This document shows, in pieces, positions 26,994-38,500 of a stretch of DNA of 64,000 nt (position 1 is its first letter; every line of letters begins with the position of its first letter). This DNA comes from Paraburkholderia sp. NMBU_R16 (GTDB taxonomy: Bacteria; Pseudomonadota; Gammaproteobacteria; Burkholderiales; Burkholderiaceae): the NCBI RefSeq assembly GCF_013282575.1, contig NZ_JAAAYE010000018.1, positions 1 to 64,000 of the forward strand. Reading direction: 5' to 3'. Under the pieces are notes generated by a model. It was not told the DNA's origin. It did not search any database and saw nothing but the letters and a program-made list of their open reading frames with translations. The position numbers and the translations under genes are program-made.

Positions 26994-29306
26994 ATGGCCA
27001 AAGCTCCCTATTCGGCGCACGCGCAAGCCTTACCGCATCGTATGTCGCGCCTTTTCACCGAAATCCGCTGGATATTGCAGGTCGCGCTCTGCGTGTTCCT
27101 CGCGATGGCGCTCGTCAGCTACAGCCGCCACGATCCGAGCTGGACGCACGCCGAGCAGGTCGAGCGCATCGCGAACTGGGCCGGCCGGGTGGGTGCCTGG
27201 ACATCCGACATCCTGCTGTTGCTGTTCGGCGTGTCCGCCTATTGGTGGGTCGCACTGCTCGCGCGGCGCATCGCCGCGAACTACCGCCGGCTCACGCATC
27301 AGGTGGAAGCCGAAGAGGACAAACCGCGCGAATCGTGGTTTGCCGATGCGTTCGCGTTCGCGCTCGTGTTGCTCGCATGCGACGGAATCGAAGCCTTGCG
27401 GATGTGGTCGCTGCCGCTGCCGTTGCCGCGTGCGCCGGGCGGCATCGTCGGCGATGCCGTGGCGCGCGGCGTCTCGCATGCGTTCGGGTTCACGGGCGGC
27501 ACGTTGGCGCTTCTGATCGCGCTCGCCATCGGCTTGTCGCTCTATTTCCGGTTTTCCTGGCTCTCCGTTGCCGAGCGGGTGGGCGACGCCATCATTTCGG
27601 CGGTGACGTTCGCGAAGCTGCGCCGCGAAGCAGGCCGCGATCGAAAGCTCGGCGAAGCAGCCGCGGTCAAGCGTGAAGGAAAGGTCGAGCAAAGCCGCGT
27701 GCGCCTCGAAGATCACGAACCCGTCACGATCGTGCCGCCCATCGTGACGCCGGCCAAGTCCGAGCGCGTCGAGAAAGAAAAGCAGGTTCCGCTGTTCAAG
27801 GACCTGCCGGGCGACACCACGCTGCCGCCGATCGCACTGCTCGATGCGGCGCCGGCCGTGCAGGAGTCGGTGTCGGCCGATACGCTCGAGTTCACCTCGC
27901 GTCTGATCGAAAAGAAGCTCAAGGATTTCGGCGTCGACGTGAGCGTGGTGGCCGCCTACCCGGGCCCGGTGGTCACGCGCTACGAGATCGAGCCGGCCAC
28001 GGGCGTGAAGGGCAGCCAGATCGTCAACCTTGCGAAGGATCTCGCGCGCTCGCTGTCGCTCGTTTCGATCCGCGTCGTCGAGACGATTCCGGGCAAGAAC
28101 TTCATGGCGCTCGAATTGCCGAACCAGCGCCGCCAGACCGTGCGTCTTTCGGAGATTCTCGGCTCGGAGGTCTATGCCGACGCGGCATCGAAGCTCACGA
28201 TCGGTCTGGGCAAGGACATCGGCGGCAAGCCGGTGTGCGCGGACCTCGCCAAGATGCCTCACCTGCTCGTGGCCGGCACGACGGGCTCCGGCAAATCGGT
28301 CGGTATCAACGCGATGATCCTCTCGCTCGTGTACAAGGCGAGCGCTGACGAAGTGCGGATGATCCTGATCGATCCGAAGATGCTCGAAATGAGCGTCTAC
28401 GAGGGCATTCCGCATTTGCTGTGCCCCGTCGTCACGGATATGCGGCAGGCCGGCCACGCGCTGAACTGGACCGTGGCCGAGATGGAGCGCCGCTACAAGC
28501 TCATGAGCAAGCTCGGCGTGCGCAATCTTGCCGGCTACAACCACAAGATCGACGAAGCGGCCAAGCGCGACGAAAAGCTGCCGAACCCGTTCAGCCTGAC
28601 GCCCGACGAACCGGAGCCGCTGACGCGCCTGCCGAACATCGTCGTCGTCATCGACGAGCTGGCGGACCTCATGATGGTGGTCGGCAAGAAGGTCGAGGAA
28701 CTGATCGCGCGCATCGCGCAAAAGGCGCGCGCGGCCGGCATCCACTTGATTCTCGCCACGCAGCGCCCGTCGGTCGACGTCATCACCGGTCTCATCAAGG
28801 CCAACGTGCCGACGCGGGTCGCGTTCCAGGTTTCGTCAAAGATCGATTCACGCACGATCCTCGATCAGCAGGGTGCCGAATCGCTGCTGGGCATGGGCGA
28901 CATGCTCTACATGCCGCCCGGCACAGGTCTGCCGGTCCGTGTGCACGGTGCGTTCGTCTCGGATGAGGAAGTGCATCGCGTGGTCGAGAAGCTCAAGGAG
29001 CAGGGCGAGCCGAATTACATCGAAGGGATCCTCGAGGGCGGCGTGGCGGGCGAGGGCGACGAGGGCTCGGCTGCGCTCGGCGGCGCGGCTGGCGGGGCGG
29101 AGGAGTCGGATCCGCTTTACGATCAGGCCGTCGAGATCGTCGTCAAGCACCGCCGCGCCTCGATCTCGCTCGTGCAGCGCCATCTGCGCATCGGCTACAA
29201 CCGCGCGGCGCGGCTGCTCGAACAGATGGAGCAGTCGGGGCTCGTCTCGGCGATGTCCACGAACGGCAATCGCGAAATCCTCGTGCCCGCGCGCGACGGC
29301 GACTAG
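26994..29306 (+). CDS. ftsK: DNA translocase FtsK
   Basis: A 770-residue membrane-anchored DNA motor that moves chromosome ends through the septum and activates XerCD at dif. The N-terminus carries four transmembrane segments within about 200 residues, then a short linker. The RecA-like motor has Walker [17 protein letters not shown] near residue 430 and Walker [20 protein letters not shown] winged-helix gamma domain ([20 protein letters not shown]) closes the protein. The ATG at 26994 ([11 protein letters not shown]) is chosen. lolA and rarA follow, as in many Proteobacteria. Confidence 0.95.
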   Translation: MAKAPYSAHAQALPHRMSRLFTEIRWILQVALCVFLAMALVSYSRHDPSWTHAEQVERIANWAGRVGAWTSDILLLLFGVSAYWWVALLARRIAANYRRLTHQVEAEEDKPRESWFADAFAFALVLLACDGIEALRMWSLPLPLPRAPGGIVGDAVARGVSHAFGFTGGTLALLIALAIGLSLYFRFSWLSVAERVGDAIISAVTFAKLRREAGRDRKLGEAAAVKREGKVEQSRVRLEDHEPVTIVPPIVTPAKSERVEKEKQVPLFKDLPGDTTLPPIALLDAAPAVQESVSADTLEFTSRLIEKKLKDFGVDVSVVAAYPGPVVTRYEIEPATGVKGSQIVNLAKDLARSLSLVSIRVVETIPGKNFMALELPNQRRQTVRLSEILGSEVYADAASKLTIGLGKDIGGKPVCADLAKMPHLLVAGTTGSGKSVGINAMILSLVYKASADEVRMILIDPKMLEMSVYEGIPHLLCPVVTDMRQAGHALNWTVAEMERRYKLMSKLGVRNLAGYNHKIDEAAKRDEKLPNPFSLTPDEPEPLTRLPNIVVVIDELADLMMVVGKKVEELIARIAQKARAAGIHLILATQRPSVDVITGLIKANVPTRVAFQVSSKIDSRTILDQQGAESLLGMGDMLYMPPGTGLPVRVHGAFVSDEEVHRVVEKLKEQGEPNYIEGILEGGVAGEGDEGSAALGGAAGGAEESDPLYDQAVEIVVKHRRASISLVQRHLRIGYNRAARLLEQMEQSGLVSAMSTNGNREILVPARDGD

Positions 29307-29376
29307 GCATCGTCGAGCATCGTTGCCGCTCAGCCCATCCGCCGCGCGGCGCAGTTCATCACGGAGAATCACCCTC

Positions 29377-30114
29377 ATGCAGCATCGTTTCCGGCATTTT
29401 GCGTGGCGCGCGCTTGCGTCGTTCTCATGGGCCTCGTCGCGCCCGTCGCGGCTGGTGGCCTCGCGCCCGATGGGCCGCGGTCTTGCGGCGGCGCTCCTCG
29501 GTGCCGTGCTTGCGGCGGTTGCGCCCGCGGCATGGGCCAGCGGTACCGAGCAATTGAAGGCGTTCGTCTCGCAGGTGCACTCGGCGCGCGGCGAATTCGT
29601 GCAAAAGGAAGTGAAGGCTCCGTCGAAAGCGCAAGGCGGCAAGCCCGCGATGGGGGGAACATCCAGCGGCACGTTCGTGTTTTCGCGCCCTGGCAAGTTC
29701 ATCTGGACGTATGAGAAACCGTACGAGCAGGTCTTGCAGGCTGACGGCGAGAATCTCTACGTGTACGACAAGGACTTGAACCAGGTCACGATCCGCAAGT
29801 TGGGCGGCGCGCTCGGTGCAAGCCCGGCTGCGATTCTGTTCGGCAGCAACGATATCGAACAGAACTTCACGCTGCGCGACGCGGGCGTGAAGGGGGGGAT
29901 CGACTGGCTCGAGCTGCGGCCGAAGTCGCGCGACACCCAGTTCGAGCGGGTCGGGATCGGCTTCAAGGACGGCAATCTCGAGGCGATGGAGCTGCACGAT
30001 GTATTCGGCAACGTGACGCTGCTCACCTTTACGAACATCCAGAAGAACCCGCCGCTGAAGGGCGATTCGTTCAAGTTCACGGTGCCGAAGGGCGCCGACG
30101 TCATCAACGGTTGA
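29377..30114 (+). CDS. lolA: Outer-membrane lipoprotein carrier protein LolA
   Basis: A 245-residue periplasmic chaperone that carries lipoproteins from LolCDE to LolB. The mature part after AAWASG shows [20 protein letters not shown] and the [19 protein letters not shown] core. The N-terminus is long: about 30 Arg-rich residues precede a classical signal ([17 protein letters not shown]), so a start at 29470 is possible, though it has no better ribosome-binding site. It lies between ftsK and rarA. Confidence 0.92.
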   Translation: MQHRFRHFAWRALASFSWASSRPSRLVASRPMGRGLAAALLGAVLAAVAPAAWASGTEQLKAFVSQVHSARGEFVQKEVKAPSKAQGGKPAMGGTSSGTFVFSRPGKFIWTYEKPYEQVLQADGENLYVYDKDLNQVTIRKLGGALGASPAAILFGSNDIEQNFTLRDAGVKGGIDWLELRPKSRDTQFERVGIGFKDGNLEAMELHDVFGNVTLLTFTNIQKNPPLKGDSFKFTVPKGADVING

Positions 30115-30137
30115 GCCTTGCCACCGGGATTCGCGCC

Positions 30138-31457
30138 ATGTTCGAAGACACTCGCGGCGGTGCCGATGCGCCGCTTGCCGAAAGGCTGCGGCCGCGCACG
30201 ATCGATGAGGTGATCGGCCAAAAGCACCTGCTTGGGCCGATGAAGCCGCTGCGCGTTGCGTTCGAATCGGGCGAACCGCATTCGATGATTCTCTGGGGGC
30301 CGCCCGGTGTCGGGAAGACGACGCTCGCGCGGCTCATGGCGAATGCGTTCGATGCCGAGTTCATCGCGCTTTCGGCGGTGCTTTCGGGGGTGAAGGACAT
30401 TCGCGAAGCCGTGGAAGTTGCCCAGACACATCGCGCGCATGGCCGCCGCACGCTGGTGTTCGTCGACGAAGTGCATCGCTTCAACAAGAGTCAGCAGGAT
30501 GCGTTTTTGCCGCATGTCGAGTCGGGCCTTTTCGTGTTCGTCGGCGCGACGACGGAAAATCCTTCGTTCGAGGTGAACGGCGCATTGCTTTCCCGGGCTG
30601 CGGTCTATGTGTTGAAAAGCCTCGACGATGACGAACTGCTCGCATTGCTAGAACGTGCGCTTGCGACGCTCGGCGGCCTGCAGGTGACCGACGAGGCGCG
30701 CGACGCGCTGATCGGCTCGGCGGACGGCGACGGCCGCAAGCTGCTCAACAATGTCGAGATCGTCGCGCGTGCGGCGGCTGCGCAAAAGGCTTCGCAGATC
30801 GACGGCGCGTTGATCGCGAGCGCGCTGACCGAGAATCTGCGCCGCTTCGACAAAGGCGGCGACGCGTTTTATGACCAAATCAGTGCGCTGCATAAATCGG
30901 TGCGCGGCAGCAATCCCGATGGCGCGTTGTACTGGTTTTGCCGGATGCTCGATGGGGGCGCCGATCCGCGCTACCTTGCTCGCCGCATCGTGCGTATGGC
31001 CTGGGAAGACATCGGTCTTGCCGATCCACGCGCGCCGCGCATCGCGCTCGACGCGGCCGAGACCTACGAGCGCCTCGGTACCCCGGAAGGAGAACTCGCA
31101 CTCGCGCAAGCGCTGATCTACCTTGCGGTCGCGCCGAAATCGAATGCTGGCTACGTCGCCTATAACGAAGCGCGGCGTTTCGTCGGCAAGGACCGTTCGC
31201 GCGGCGTCCCCGTGCATTTGCGCAACGCGCCGACGAAGTTGATGGAATCGCTCGGCTACGGGCGCGAGTACCGTTACGCGCACGACGAGCCCGATGCCTA
31301 TGCGGCCGGCGAAACGTATCTGCCCGACGGCATGCGCGAGCCGCACTGGTACCGGCCGACGCCGCGCGGGCTCGAGGGCAAGATCGGCGAAAAGCTCGCG
31401 CGCCTCGGCGAGCTCGATCGAGCCTGGCGCAAGGAACACAAGACGCAGGACAGTTGA
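30138..31457 (+). CDS. rarA: Replication-associated recombination protein A (MgsA/RarA AAA+ ATPase)
   Basis: A 439-residue AAA+ ATPase that acts at stalled replication forks. It has Walker [16 protein letters not shown], Walker [18 protein letters not shown], sensor 1 [15 protein letters not shown], and the C-terminal tetramerisation part with [20 protein letters not shown] 30138 is used; a TTG at 30111 overlapping the lolA stop is an alternative. serS follows after 87 bases. Confidence 0.93.
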   Translation: MFEDTRGGADAPLAERLRPRTIDEVIGQKHLLGPMKPLRVAFESGEPHSMILWGPPGVGKTTLARLMANAFDAEFIALSAVLSGVKDIREAVEVAQTHRAHGRRTLVFVDEVHRFNKSQQDAFLPHVESGLFVFVGATTENPSFEVNGALLSRAAVYVLKSLDDDELLALLERALATLGGLQVTDEARDALIGSADGDGRKLLNNVEIVARAAAAQKASQIDGALIASALTENLRRFDKGGDAFYDQISALHKSVRGSNPDGALYWFCRMLDGGADPRYLARRIVRMAWEDIGLADPRAPRIALDAAETYERLGTPEGELALAQALIYLAVAPKSNAGYVAYNEARRFVGKDRSRGVPVHLRNAPTKLMESLGYGREYRYAHDEPDAYAAGETYLPDGMREPHWYRPTPRGLEGKIGEKLARLGELDRAWRKEHKTQDS

Positions 31458-32840
<1,383 letters not shown>

Positions 32841-32884
32841 TCGGGTGCGGCGCTCGGCTTTTTGCGCTTCTTTCGTAAAAAAGC

Positions 32885-32913
32885 TTGGAATGCCGATTTC
32901 GATGTTCTATAAT
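32885..32913 (+). promoter_or_regulatory. Promoter of the tRNA-Ser gene
   Basis: TTGGAA (32885-32890), a 17-base spacer and a perfect TATAAT (32908-32913). It lies just downstream of serS and points to tRNA-Ser; transcription would start near 32920. Confidence 0.75.
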
Positions 32914-32916
32914 CTT

Positions 32917-32950
32917 CGCTTCGCCAAACAGCGACCAGCTTGGCGAAGCG
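32917..32950 (+). promoter_or_regulatory. Perfect inverted repeat in the tRNA-Ser leader
   Basis: CGCTTCGCCAA (32917-32927) pairs exactly with 32940-32950 across a 12-base loop. It begins at about the predicted transcription start and ends 46 bases before the tRNA. It could be a leader hairpin guiding processing, or an operator at +1. Confidence 0.6.
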
Positions 32951-32996
32951 AGTAAGTGACGGTGCGGCAGTCCAGCTGCACGCTGTCGATCAAGAC

Positions 32997-33087
32997 GGAA
33001 AGGTGGCAGAGTGGTCGAATGCGCCGGACTCGAAATCCGGTGTACGGTTATACCGTACCGTGGGTTCGAATCCCACCCTTTCCGCCA
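32997..33087 (+). tRNA. tRNA-Ser (anticodon CGA)
   Basis: A 91-base type II tRNA. The acceptor GGAAAGG pairs with CCTTTCC before the encoded G-CCA end. The anticodon stem CCGGA/TCCGG holds loop CTCGAAA, with anticodon CGA at 33031-33033 reading UCG. A long variable arm (GTACGG..CCGTAC) identifies a class II tRNA, and GGTTCGAATCC forms the T arm. It lies downstream of serS. Confidence 0.96.
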
Positions 33088-33095
33088 GGACATCA

Positions 33096-33123
33096 GCAAA
33101 ACGGGCCTTTCGGCCCGTTTTGC
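33096..33123 (+). terminator. Intrinsic terminator of tRNA-Ser
   Basis: A 12-bp perfect stem (33096-33107 with 33112-33123, TTTC loop). The descending arm ends in a TTTT stretch. It is nine bases after the tRNA CCA. Confidence 0.85.
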
Positions 33124-33263
33124 GTTTCTGTGCCAGAAAAAATCCTGGCCCCTACGCCTTTGTGGCTCCCATCGCCGCGCGGTGGGGAAGCGGGGATGAG
33201 TTCGAGCATATCCGTTGTCCACGGAAATCGATTATCAACGCCACCCTTCTTGAAGCGGCCAAT

Positions 33264-33446
33264 TTGGAAATCCGCGATCGTCTCGTCAAAATCGAGACGA
33301 GGTTGAATGCGCTCGCCTCGAAAGAAGATTTAGCGCATCTCAGGGCCGAACTTCATGCCTCGCTGAACGTGCAGACGTGGCGAATTATCGGCGCCGTGAC
33401 GTCGCTGACCGGCGCCGTTTATTATTTGGCGAAATTCGTCCACTGA
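33264..33446 (+). CDS. Small possible membrane-anchored protein (60 aa)
   Basis: The frame reads LEIRDRLVKIETRLNALASK with a short coiled coil, then a C-terminal hydrophobic stretch IIGAVTSLTGAVYYLAKFV. Small holin-like or phage-associated proteins have this architecture, and the helical pattern looks like real protein. The start is doubtful: TTG 33264 is proposed, without a clear ribosome-binding site, and no ATG exists in frame nearby. It may be a decayed remnant downstream of the tRNA gene. Confidence 0.4.
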   Translation: MEIRDRLVKIETRLNALASKEDLAHLRAELHASLNVQTWRIIGAVTSLTGAVYYLAKFVH

Positions 33447-33799
33447 CACGGTTCGGTCCACATCGCGCGGGCTGTCGTCGATATCACTTGAAACGGCTTT
33501 ACCGACCCTCACGCGGTCTCGCAACGGGGCACTCCTCGTTTCGATCGCCGAACAGCTGTCGCAATGACAGCACATGCAGCAAGACCGAGCCTTGTACCAC
33601 GACCGCTGGTGTTAGCACATCTGGCATACCGCTTCAGGCGGTAAAAATGTCGATGCGGGTATTCCCGGTGCGCTCGGTCCGAGTAGCGGATTGCGAGCCG
33701 ACTTTCCCTAGACTAATATCCCTCTCGCCTGCACTTATTTTCTCGGTCGATTGAAGTCGCATACATCGATTGACCGTTTATCGCGTGCACAAGGAAGTG
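33447..33799. other. Intergenic region downstream of the tRNA-Ser locus
   Basis: 353 bases with no supportable gene on either strand. I looked for a repeat of the tRNA-Ser 3' end that would mark an integrated element and saw none here. No promoter is convincing. Confidence 0.45.
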
Positions 33800-34351
33800 A
33801 TGCGAGAAATGGCCAACACTGGTGGTGGACATCTGAGCCTGCGGTCTGCGTCTGAAATCGATATTGAATTTTTACGTACGGTTTTTGAAAGCACGCGCGC
33901 GCAAGAATTCGCGCAGGCGGGATGGAGCGTCGAGCGCGTTAAGGCATTACTGGCCGATCAATTTTCGATGCAGCATGAGTATTACCGTCGGCATTACCCC
34001 CATGGCCGCTTCGATGTAGTCATGCTGGGCAAGACCGCGATCGGACGCCTTTATCACGATTGGCAGGGGGCCGAGGCGCGGTTGATCGATATCGCACTCT
34101 TGCCCGCTTATCGACGCGGGGGTATCGGCGGGCGGCTCGTCCGTGCATTCGTCGCGCAGGCGGCCGCACGGGCGATGGCGGCGGTGTTGTACGTCGAAAT
34201 CGACAACCCGGTGCAAGAGCTGTATCGGCGGCTCGGGTTCGAAGCGGTCGGCGAGAACGGTGTGTATCTGCAGATGCGCCGTGCGGCTGCACCGTTCATC
34301 GATGAACGCGCCGTGCCTGTGCCAGGGCTGACGGCGGAGGGCGCGATGTAG
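33800..34351 (+). CDS. GNAT family N-acetyltransferase
   Basis: A 183-residue acetyl-CoA-dependent transferase. The acetyl-CoA loop is LLPAYRRGGIGGRLVRAFV (R/Q-x-x-G-x-G/A motif A), followed by ALYVEIDNP-type motif B and RRLGFEAVGENGVYLQM at the C-terminus. ATG 33800 has AAGGA four bases upstream. It is the first gene of the accessory block; the next gene is 143 bases away. GNATs of this form are often found with DUF6916/tail-collar genes. The substrate is unknown. Confidence 0.82.
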   Translation: MREMANTGGGHLSLRSASEIDIEFLRTVFESTRAQEFAQAGWSVERVKALLADQFSMQHEYYRRHYPHGRFDVVMLGKTAIGRLYHDWQGAEARLIDIALLPAYRRGGIGGRLVRAFVAQAAARAMAAVLYVEIDNPVQELYRRLGFEAVGENGVYLQMRRAAAPFIDERAVPVPGLTAEGAM

Positions 34352-34494
34352 CGCAAGGCGCGGCGACGCGCGAACATCCGCGGCTCGCGTTGTGGTGAGC
34401 CAGGCGAATCACGTATCAAAACGATAGGCCATGGCCGGCAACGCCGACCAAGACAGATAACGCATCACACAATGAATAAGAACCGGGGGCTTGC

Positions 34495-34836
34495 TTGCGG
34501 ACTATCCCTACCCATGACGAGTTGCTCGAAGCGATCGGGCAACGCTTCACTTTCGCTTCCGTCGACGGGCATACCGTCGAGGCGGTGCTCGCGCACGCGC
34601 CTGCCGGCATTGCCATGGATGACAGCTTCATCTGCTACTCGGCTACGTTCGAGTTGCCCGCGGGCGTTTTCCTTCCCCAGGACGTTTATCGCATAGGCTC
34701 GCCGGGCGGCCGAGCGTGGGACCTGCTCGCCACGCCGACGCGGCCCACCGGGGACGGGCGATCGACGCTTACCGTCGTTGTGCACTGCCGCGCCGATGCA
34801 CTGGCTATGGACGCCGGTTCGCGGGGCGTTAGCTAG
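34495..34836 (+). CDS. DUF6916-like small protein
   Basis: A 113-residue protein (IPTHDELLEAIGQRFTF, then a beta-rich body ending in LTVVVHCRADALAMD). It resembles the DUF6916 family that is regularly encoded just upstream of microcystin-dependent/tail-collar proteins; the assignment is from memory. The only start giving this frame is TTG 34495, after a GGGGG run. It lies 38 bases before the tail-collar gene and is probably cotranscribed with it. Function is unknown. Confidence 0.6.
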   Translation: MRTIPTHDELLEAIGQRFTFASVDGHTVEAVLAHAPAGIAMDDSFICYSATFELPAGVFLPQDVYRIGSPGGRAWDLLATPTRPTGDGRSTLTVVVHCRADALAMDAGSRGVS

Positions 34837-34874
34837 GCATCTTTTCCCACTCTTGACTCGACTGGAGGTGTTGG

Positions 34875-35486
34875 ATGAGCGATCCGTACCTGGGTGAAAT
34901 TCGCATGGTGGGCTTTGACTACGCCCCCAGTGGCTGGGCGTTGTGCAGCGGGCAAACGATGGCTATTTCGCAAAACCAGGCGCTGTTTGCGCTGCTCGGC
35001 ACGTTTTACGGCGGCAACGGCACGACGACCTTTCAATTGCCGAACTTGCAGGGCCGTAGCCCCGTTGGCGTGGGGCAGGGCGTGGGGTTGTCGAGCATTG
35101 TCATCGGCGAGCAAGCCGGTACCGAGAATGCGATGCTGACGACGCAGAATATGCCCATGCATACGCACACGGCGACCGTGTCGAGCGGCGGTTCGGCCAC
35201 GGGCTCCGTCGCCATTCCGGCCACCACATCGACGGCGTCGCAAAGCGCGGTTCCCGGTACAACTTCGGTGCTCGGGCCGGTTAGCGTCAGTAATCACCAG
35301 GGTTCGCTCTACAGTACCTCGGCGCCCAATACGACACTCCAGCCGTTCAATGTCACGGTGGAAGGTTCTGCGCCGTCGGTGCAGAACAGCATGGCCGGGG
35401 GCAGCACGCCGTTTTCGGTGCGCAATCCGTACTTGGGCATTACCTTCATCATCGCCTTGCAAGGGATTTTTCCCTCGCGCGGATAA
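34875..35486 (+). CDS. Tail-collar (microcystin-dependent protein) family protein
   Basis: A 203-residue protein beginning MSDPYLGEIRMVGFDYAPSG. The phage tail-collar fold signature is ALFALLGTFYGGNGTTTFQL and NLQGRSPVGVGQG. A Ser/Thr-rich middle follows, and the chain ends NPYLGITFIIALQGIFPSRG. Bacterial copies outside prophages are of unknown role, and no other phage gene lies nearby. GGAGG lies about six bases before ATG 34875. It precedes the giant adhesin, so a surface or accessory role is plausible. Confidence 0.85.
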   Translation: MSDPYLGEIRMVGFDYAPSGWALCSGQTMAISQNQALFALLGTFYGGNGTTTFQLPNLQGRSPVGVGQGVGLSSIVIGEQAGTENAMLTTQNMPMHTHTATVSSGGSATGSVAIPATTSTASQSAVPGTTSVLGPVSVSNHQGSLYSTSAPNTTLQPFNVTVEGSAPSVQNSMAGGSTPFSVRNPYLGITFIIALQGIFPSRG

Positions 35487-35491
35487 ATTGA

Positions 35492-35513
35492 GGCGTGCCG
35501 CGAGCGGCACGCC
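35492..35513 (+). promoter_or_regulatory. Hairpin between the tail-collar and adhesin genes
   Basis: A perfect 9-bp stem (GGCGTGCCG with CGGCACGCC) around a CGAG loop fills half of the 44-base gap. No T-run follows. It can reduce or modulate read-through into the adhesin operon and lies directly upstream of the adhesin start region. Confidence 0.55.
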
Positions 35514-35530
35514 GTCGGGGATATAACGCG

Positions 35531-38500
35531 ATGAGATTTGCCGCCAGCCTCTCGAAGCTTCTCTCTGCGGTGCGCGGGTCCGCCACGACCGCGCGCCGCG
35601 AATGTACCGCCCTGCCGGCGCCGCTCATCGTCGCGCTCGAGCCGCGCATCGTCTACGACGCATCGGCCGCAGCCATCGGAGTAGCAGCCGCTGCCGCCCC
35701 GCATCCGACGAACGTCGATGGACATGCCGCGAGTACCGCGCACGAAGGCCCGTCGGCTTCAACGTCGACGCGTGCGGTGCATGGCTTCACACCCGCGGCA
35801 GTGGCCGCCGGTCAGGGCGAAGCGGGCGCGCAAAACGCGGCTGCCACAGCGCGGCATGGCTACATGAGCACGCCGTTTTCGGGCGTTACGGGCGATGCTG
35901 CCGCGACGCGCGCGGTGCACGGCTTCACGGATTCGGCTGCGCAGTCGCTCGATCGCCAAGTCGTCTTCATCAATTCGAACGTCGCCGATCTTCAAACGCT
36001 CGTCGCTGGCTTGCCGGCGGGCACGCAGTATGTCGTGCTCGATTCGACGAAGGACGGGCTTGTCCAAATCGAGCAGTATCTGCAGGCACACCCCGGCGTC
36101 AGCGCGATCCATCTCGTGTCGCACGGCGCCACGGGCGAGTTTCAGGTGGGTAGCACGTGGATCAACGAAGCCGATATGTCGACGTACAGCGCGGAGTTCG
36201 CTCAGATCGGCGCGTCGATGAAGGCGGGTGGCGACTTTTTGATTTACGGCTGCGACGTCGCCGGCAATGCGGACGGCAAGGCGCTCGTTCAGCAGATCTC
36301 GTCGATATCGGGATTGAACGTGGCGGCGTCGACCGACGCAACCGGCGCGGCGTCGCTGGGCGGTGACTGGTCGCTCGAATACGACGCGGGTACCGTGCAT
36401 GCGGGCGTTATTTTTTCGACTGCTTCGGAGCAAAACTACGGTCACGTGCTGTCCGCGTTCGACGAGACCTATGACGGGTGGGTCGGCTTCGATACGGGCG
36501 CGACACCCGTCGCTTCGACGACGCTCGACGGCCTGACCTATACAGGCGATCAGGCTGTCGAGTATCAGGTCGTCAGCGGATCGCTTCCGTCGAGCGGGTC
36601 GGGCGGCGAGTTCATCGTCAACACGCAGGGCACGCAAATGTCATCGCTGACGATTCAGCGGCAAGATGGCACTTTGATGGCGGTAGAGAGCTTCGATATC
36701 GATATATTTGTCAGCAACCAAGTGACGGTCCAGGCCCTCGACGGATCCGGCAACGTCGTTGGGAGCATAGTCCTCGATTTTTCCGCTGGCGCCACTGCGT
36801 ACACGCCGGGCCACGTGTCGAACAATTCGCTCTTTCACGTCGACCTGTCCAGCAATGCTGCGTTCTCACAGGTCAAGAGCATCAAGCTCATCGAGACTAG
36901 CGGCAACGGCACATTTCTCTCGCCCACACTGGATAACTTCACCTATCTCGCGCCCTCGTCCCCGCCGACGCTCACGGCCACCGGCGGCACCACGTCGTTC
37001 GTGGCAGGCGACAACACGGCGTCGACGCCGGTCGCCGTCGATTCCGGCATCACCTTGACCGACGGGAATTCGAGCACTGCCGTGAGCGCCACCGTGTCGA
37101 TTACGGGCAATTTGCACAATTCGGAGGACGTGCTGGCGTTCACGAACACGAGTGCCGCCACGTATGGCAATATTTCGGCGGGATACAACGCGGTCACGGG
37201 CGTTCTGACGCTGACGTCCTCGGGTGGCACGGCCACTATCGCGCAATGGCAGGCTGCACTTCGCGCGGTGACCTACACGGATACGGCCGTGACGCCGAAT
37301 GCCCTCACGCGCACGATCAGCTTCGAGGTCACCAACGACGGCCTCACGTCCGGGAATACCACGACCAAGCAGGTCAGCGTCACCGATACCGATCAAACGC
37401 CGATTGTCACGACGTCGAGTAGCGCGCCGAACTACCGCGAGGGTGCGCCCGCGATCACGATCGACAGTGGCGTTTCGGTCAGTGATCGCGACAACACGAC
37501 GCAATCGTCCGGGACGGTTTCCATTTCGACCGGCTTCCACAGCGGCGATTCGCTTTCGTTCACCAACACGAGTTCGGCGACGTTCGGCAACATCGCGGCT
37601 TCGTATAACGCCGCGACGGGCGTGTTGACGCTGACGTCGTCGGGCGCTACCGCGACCGACGTGCAGTGGGGACATGCGCTGTCCGCAGTGACGTTTTCGA
37701 GTACGAGCACGACGCTCGGCAGCCGCACGATTTCATTCGCGACGAGCGACGGTGCGAAAACGAGCACCGCGGCGACCGACACCGTGGATGTATTGACCCC
37801 GATCCAAGTCACTACGGATTCGGGCTCGGCTGCGTTCGTGGCGGGCGACAACACGGCGTCGACGCCTGTTGCCGTCGATTCGGGGTTGACGGTGAGCGAC
37901 ACGGCCGCGACGACGCTTGCCTCGGCCACCGTCGCGATCACGGGCGGCTTTCAAAGCACCCAGGATGTGCTGGGGTTCACGAACGACGGCTCGACGATGG
38001 GCAACATCACGAGTTCGTACAACGCTGCGACCGGGGTCCTGACGCTGACTTCGGCAGGTGCGTCGGCAACGCTCGCGCAATGGCAAAGTGCGCTCCGGTC
38101 TGTGACGTACACCGACACGGCGGTGACGCCGAACAACACGACCCGTACGCTGAGCTTCACGGCGGTCGACGGCGTGGGCAACACAAGTGCGGCGGCCACC
38201 CGCACGGTAACGGTTACCGACACGGATCAAACGCCGATCGTAGTGACGACGGGCGGCACGACGAGCTACGTGGGCGCATCGTCGGCGGTGACGATCGACG
38301 GTGGCGTCTCGGTCGCCGATCTCGACAATACGACGCAATCATCGGGGACGGTTTCCGTTTCCAGTGGCTTCCATAGCGGCGATACGCTTGCATTCACCAA
38401 TACGAGTTCGGCCGCGTTCGGCAATATCGTAGGTTCGTACAACGCGGCGACGGGCGTGCTGACGCTGACGTCGTCGGGCGCGACAGCCACCGACGCACAG

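Noticed and set aside
32997-33446. An integrated element with tRNA-Ser as attachment site
   Set aside because: No repeat of the tRNA 3' end and no integrase were seen in the window.
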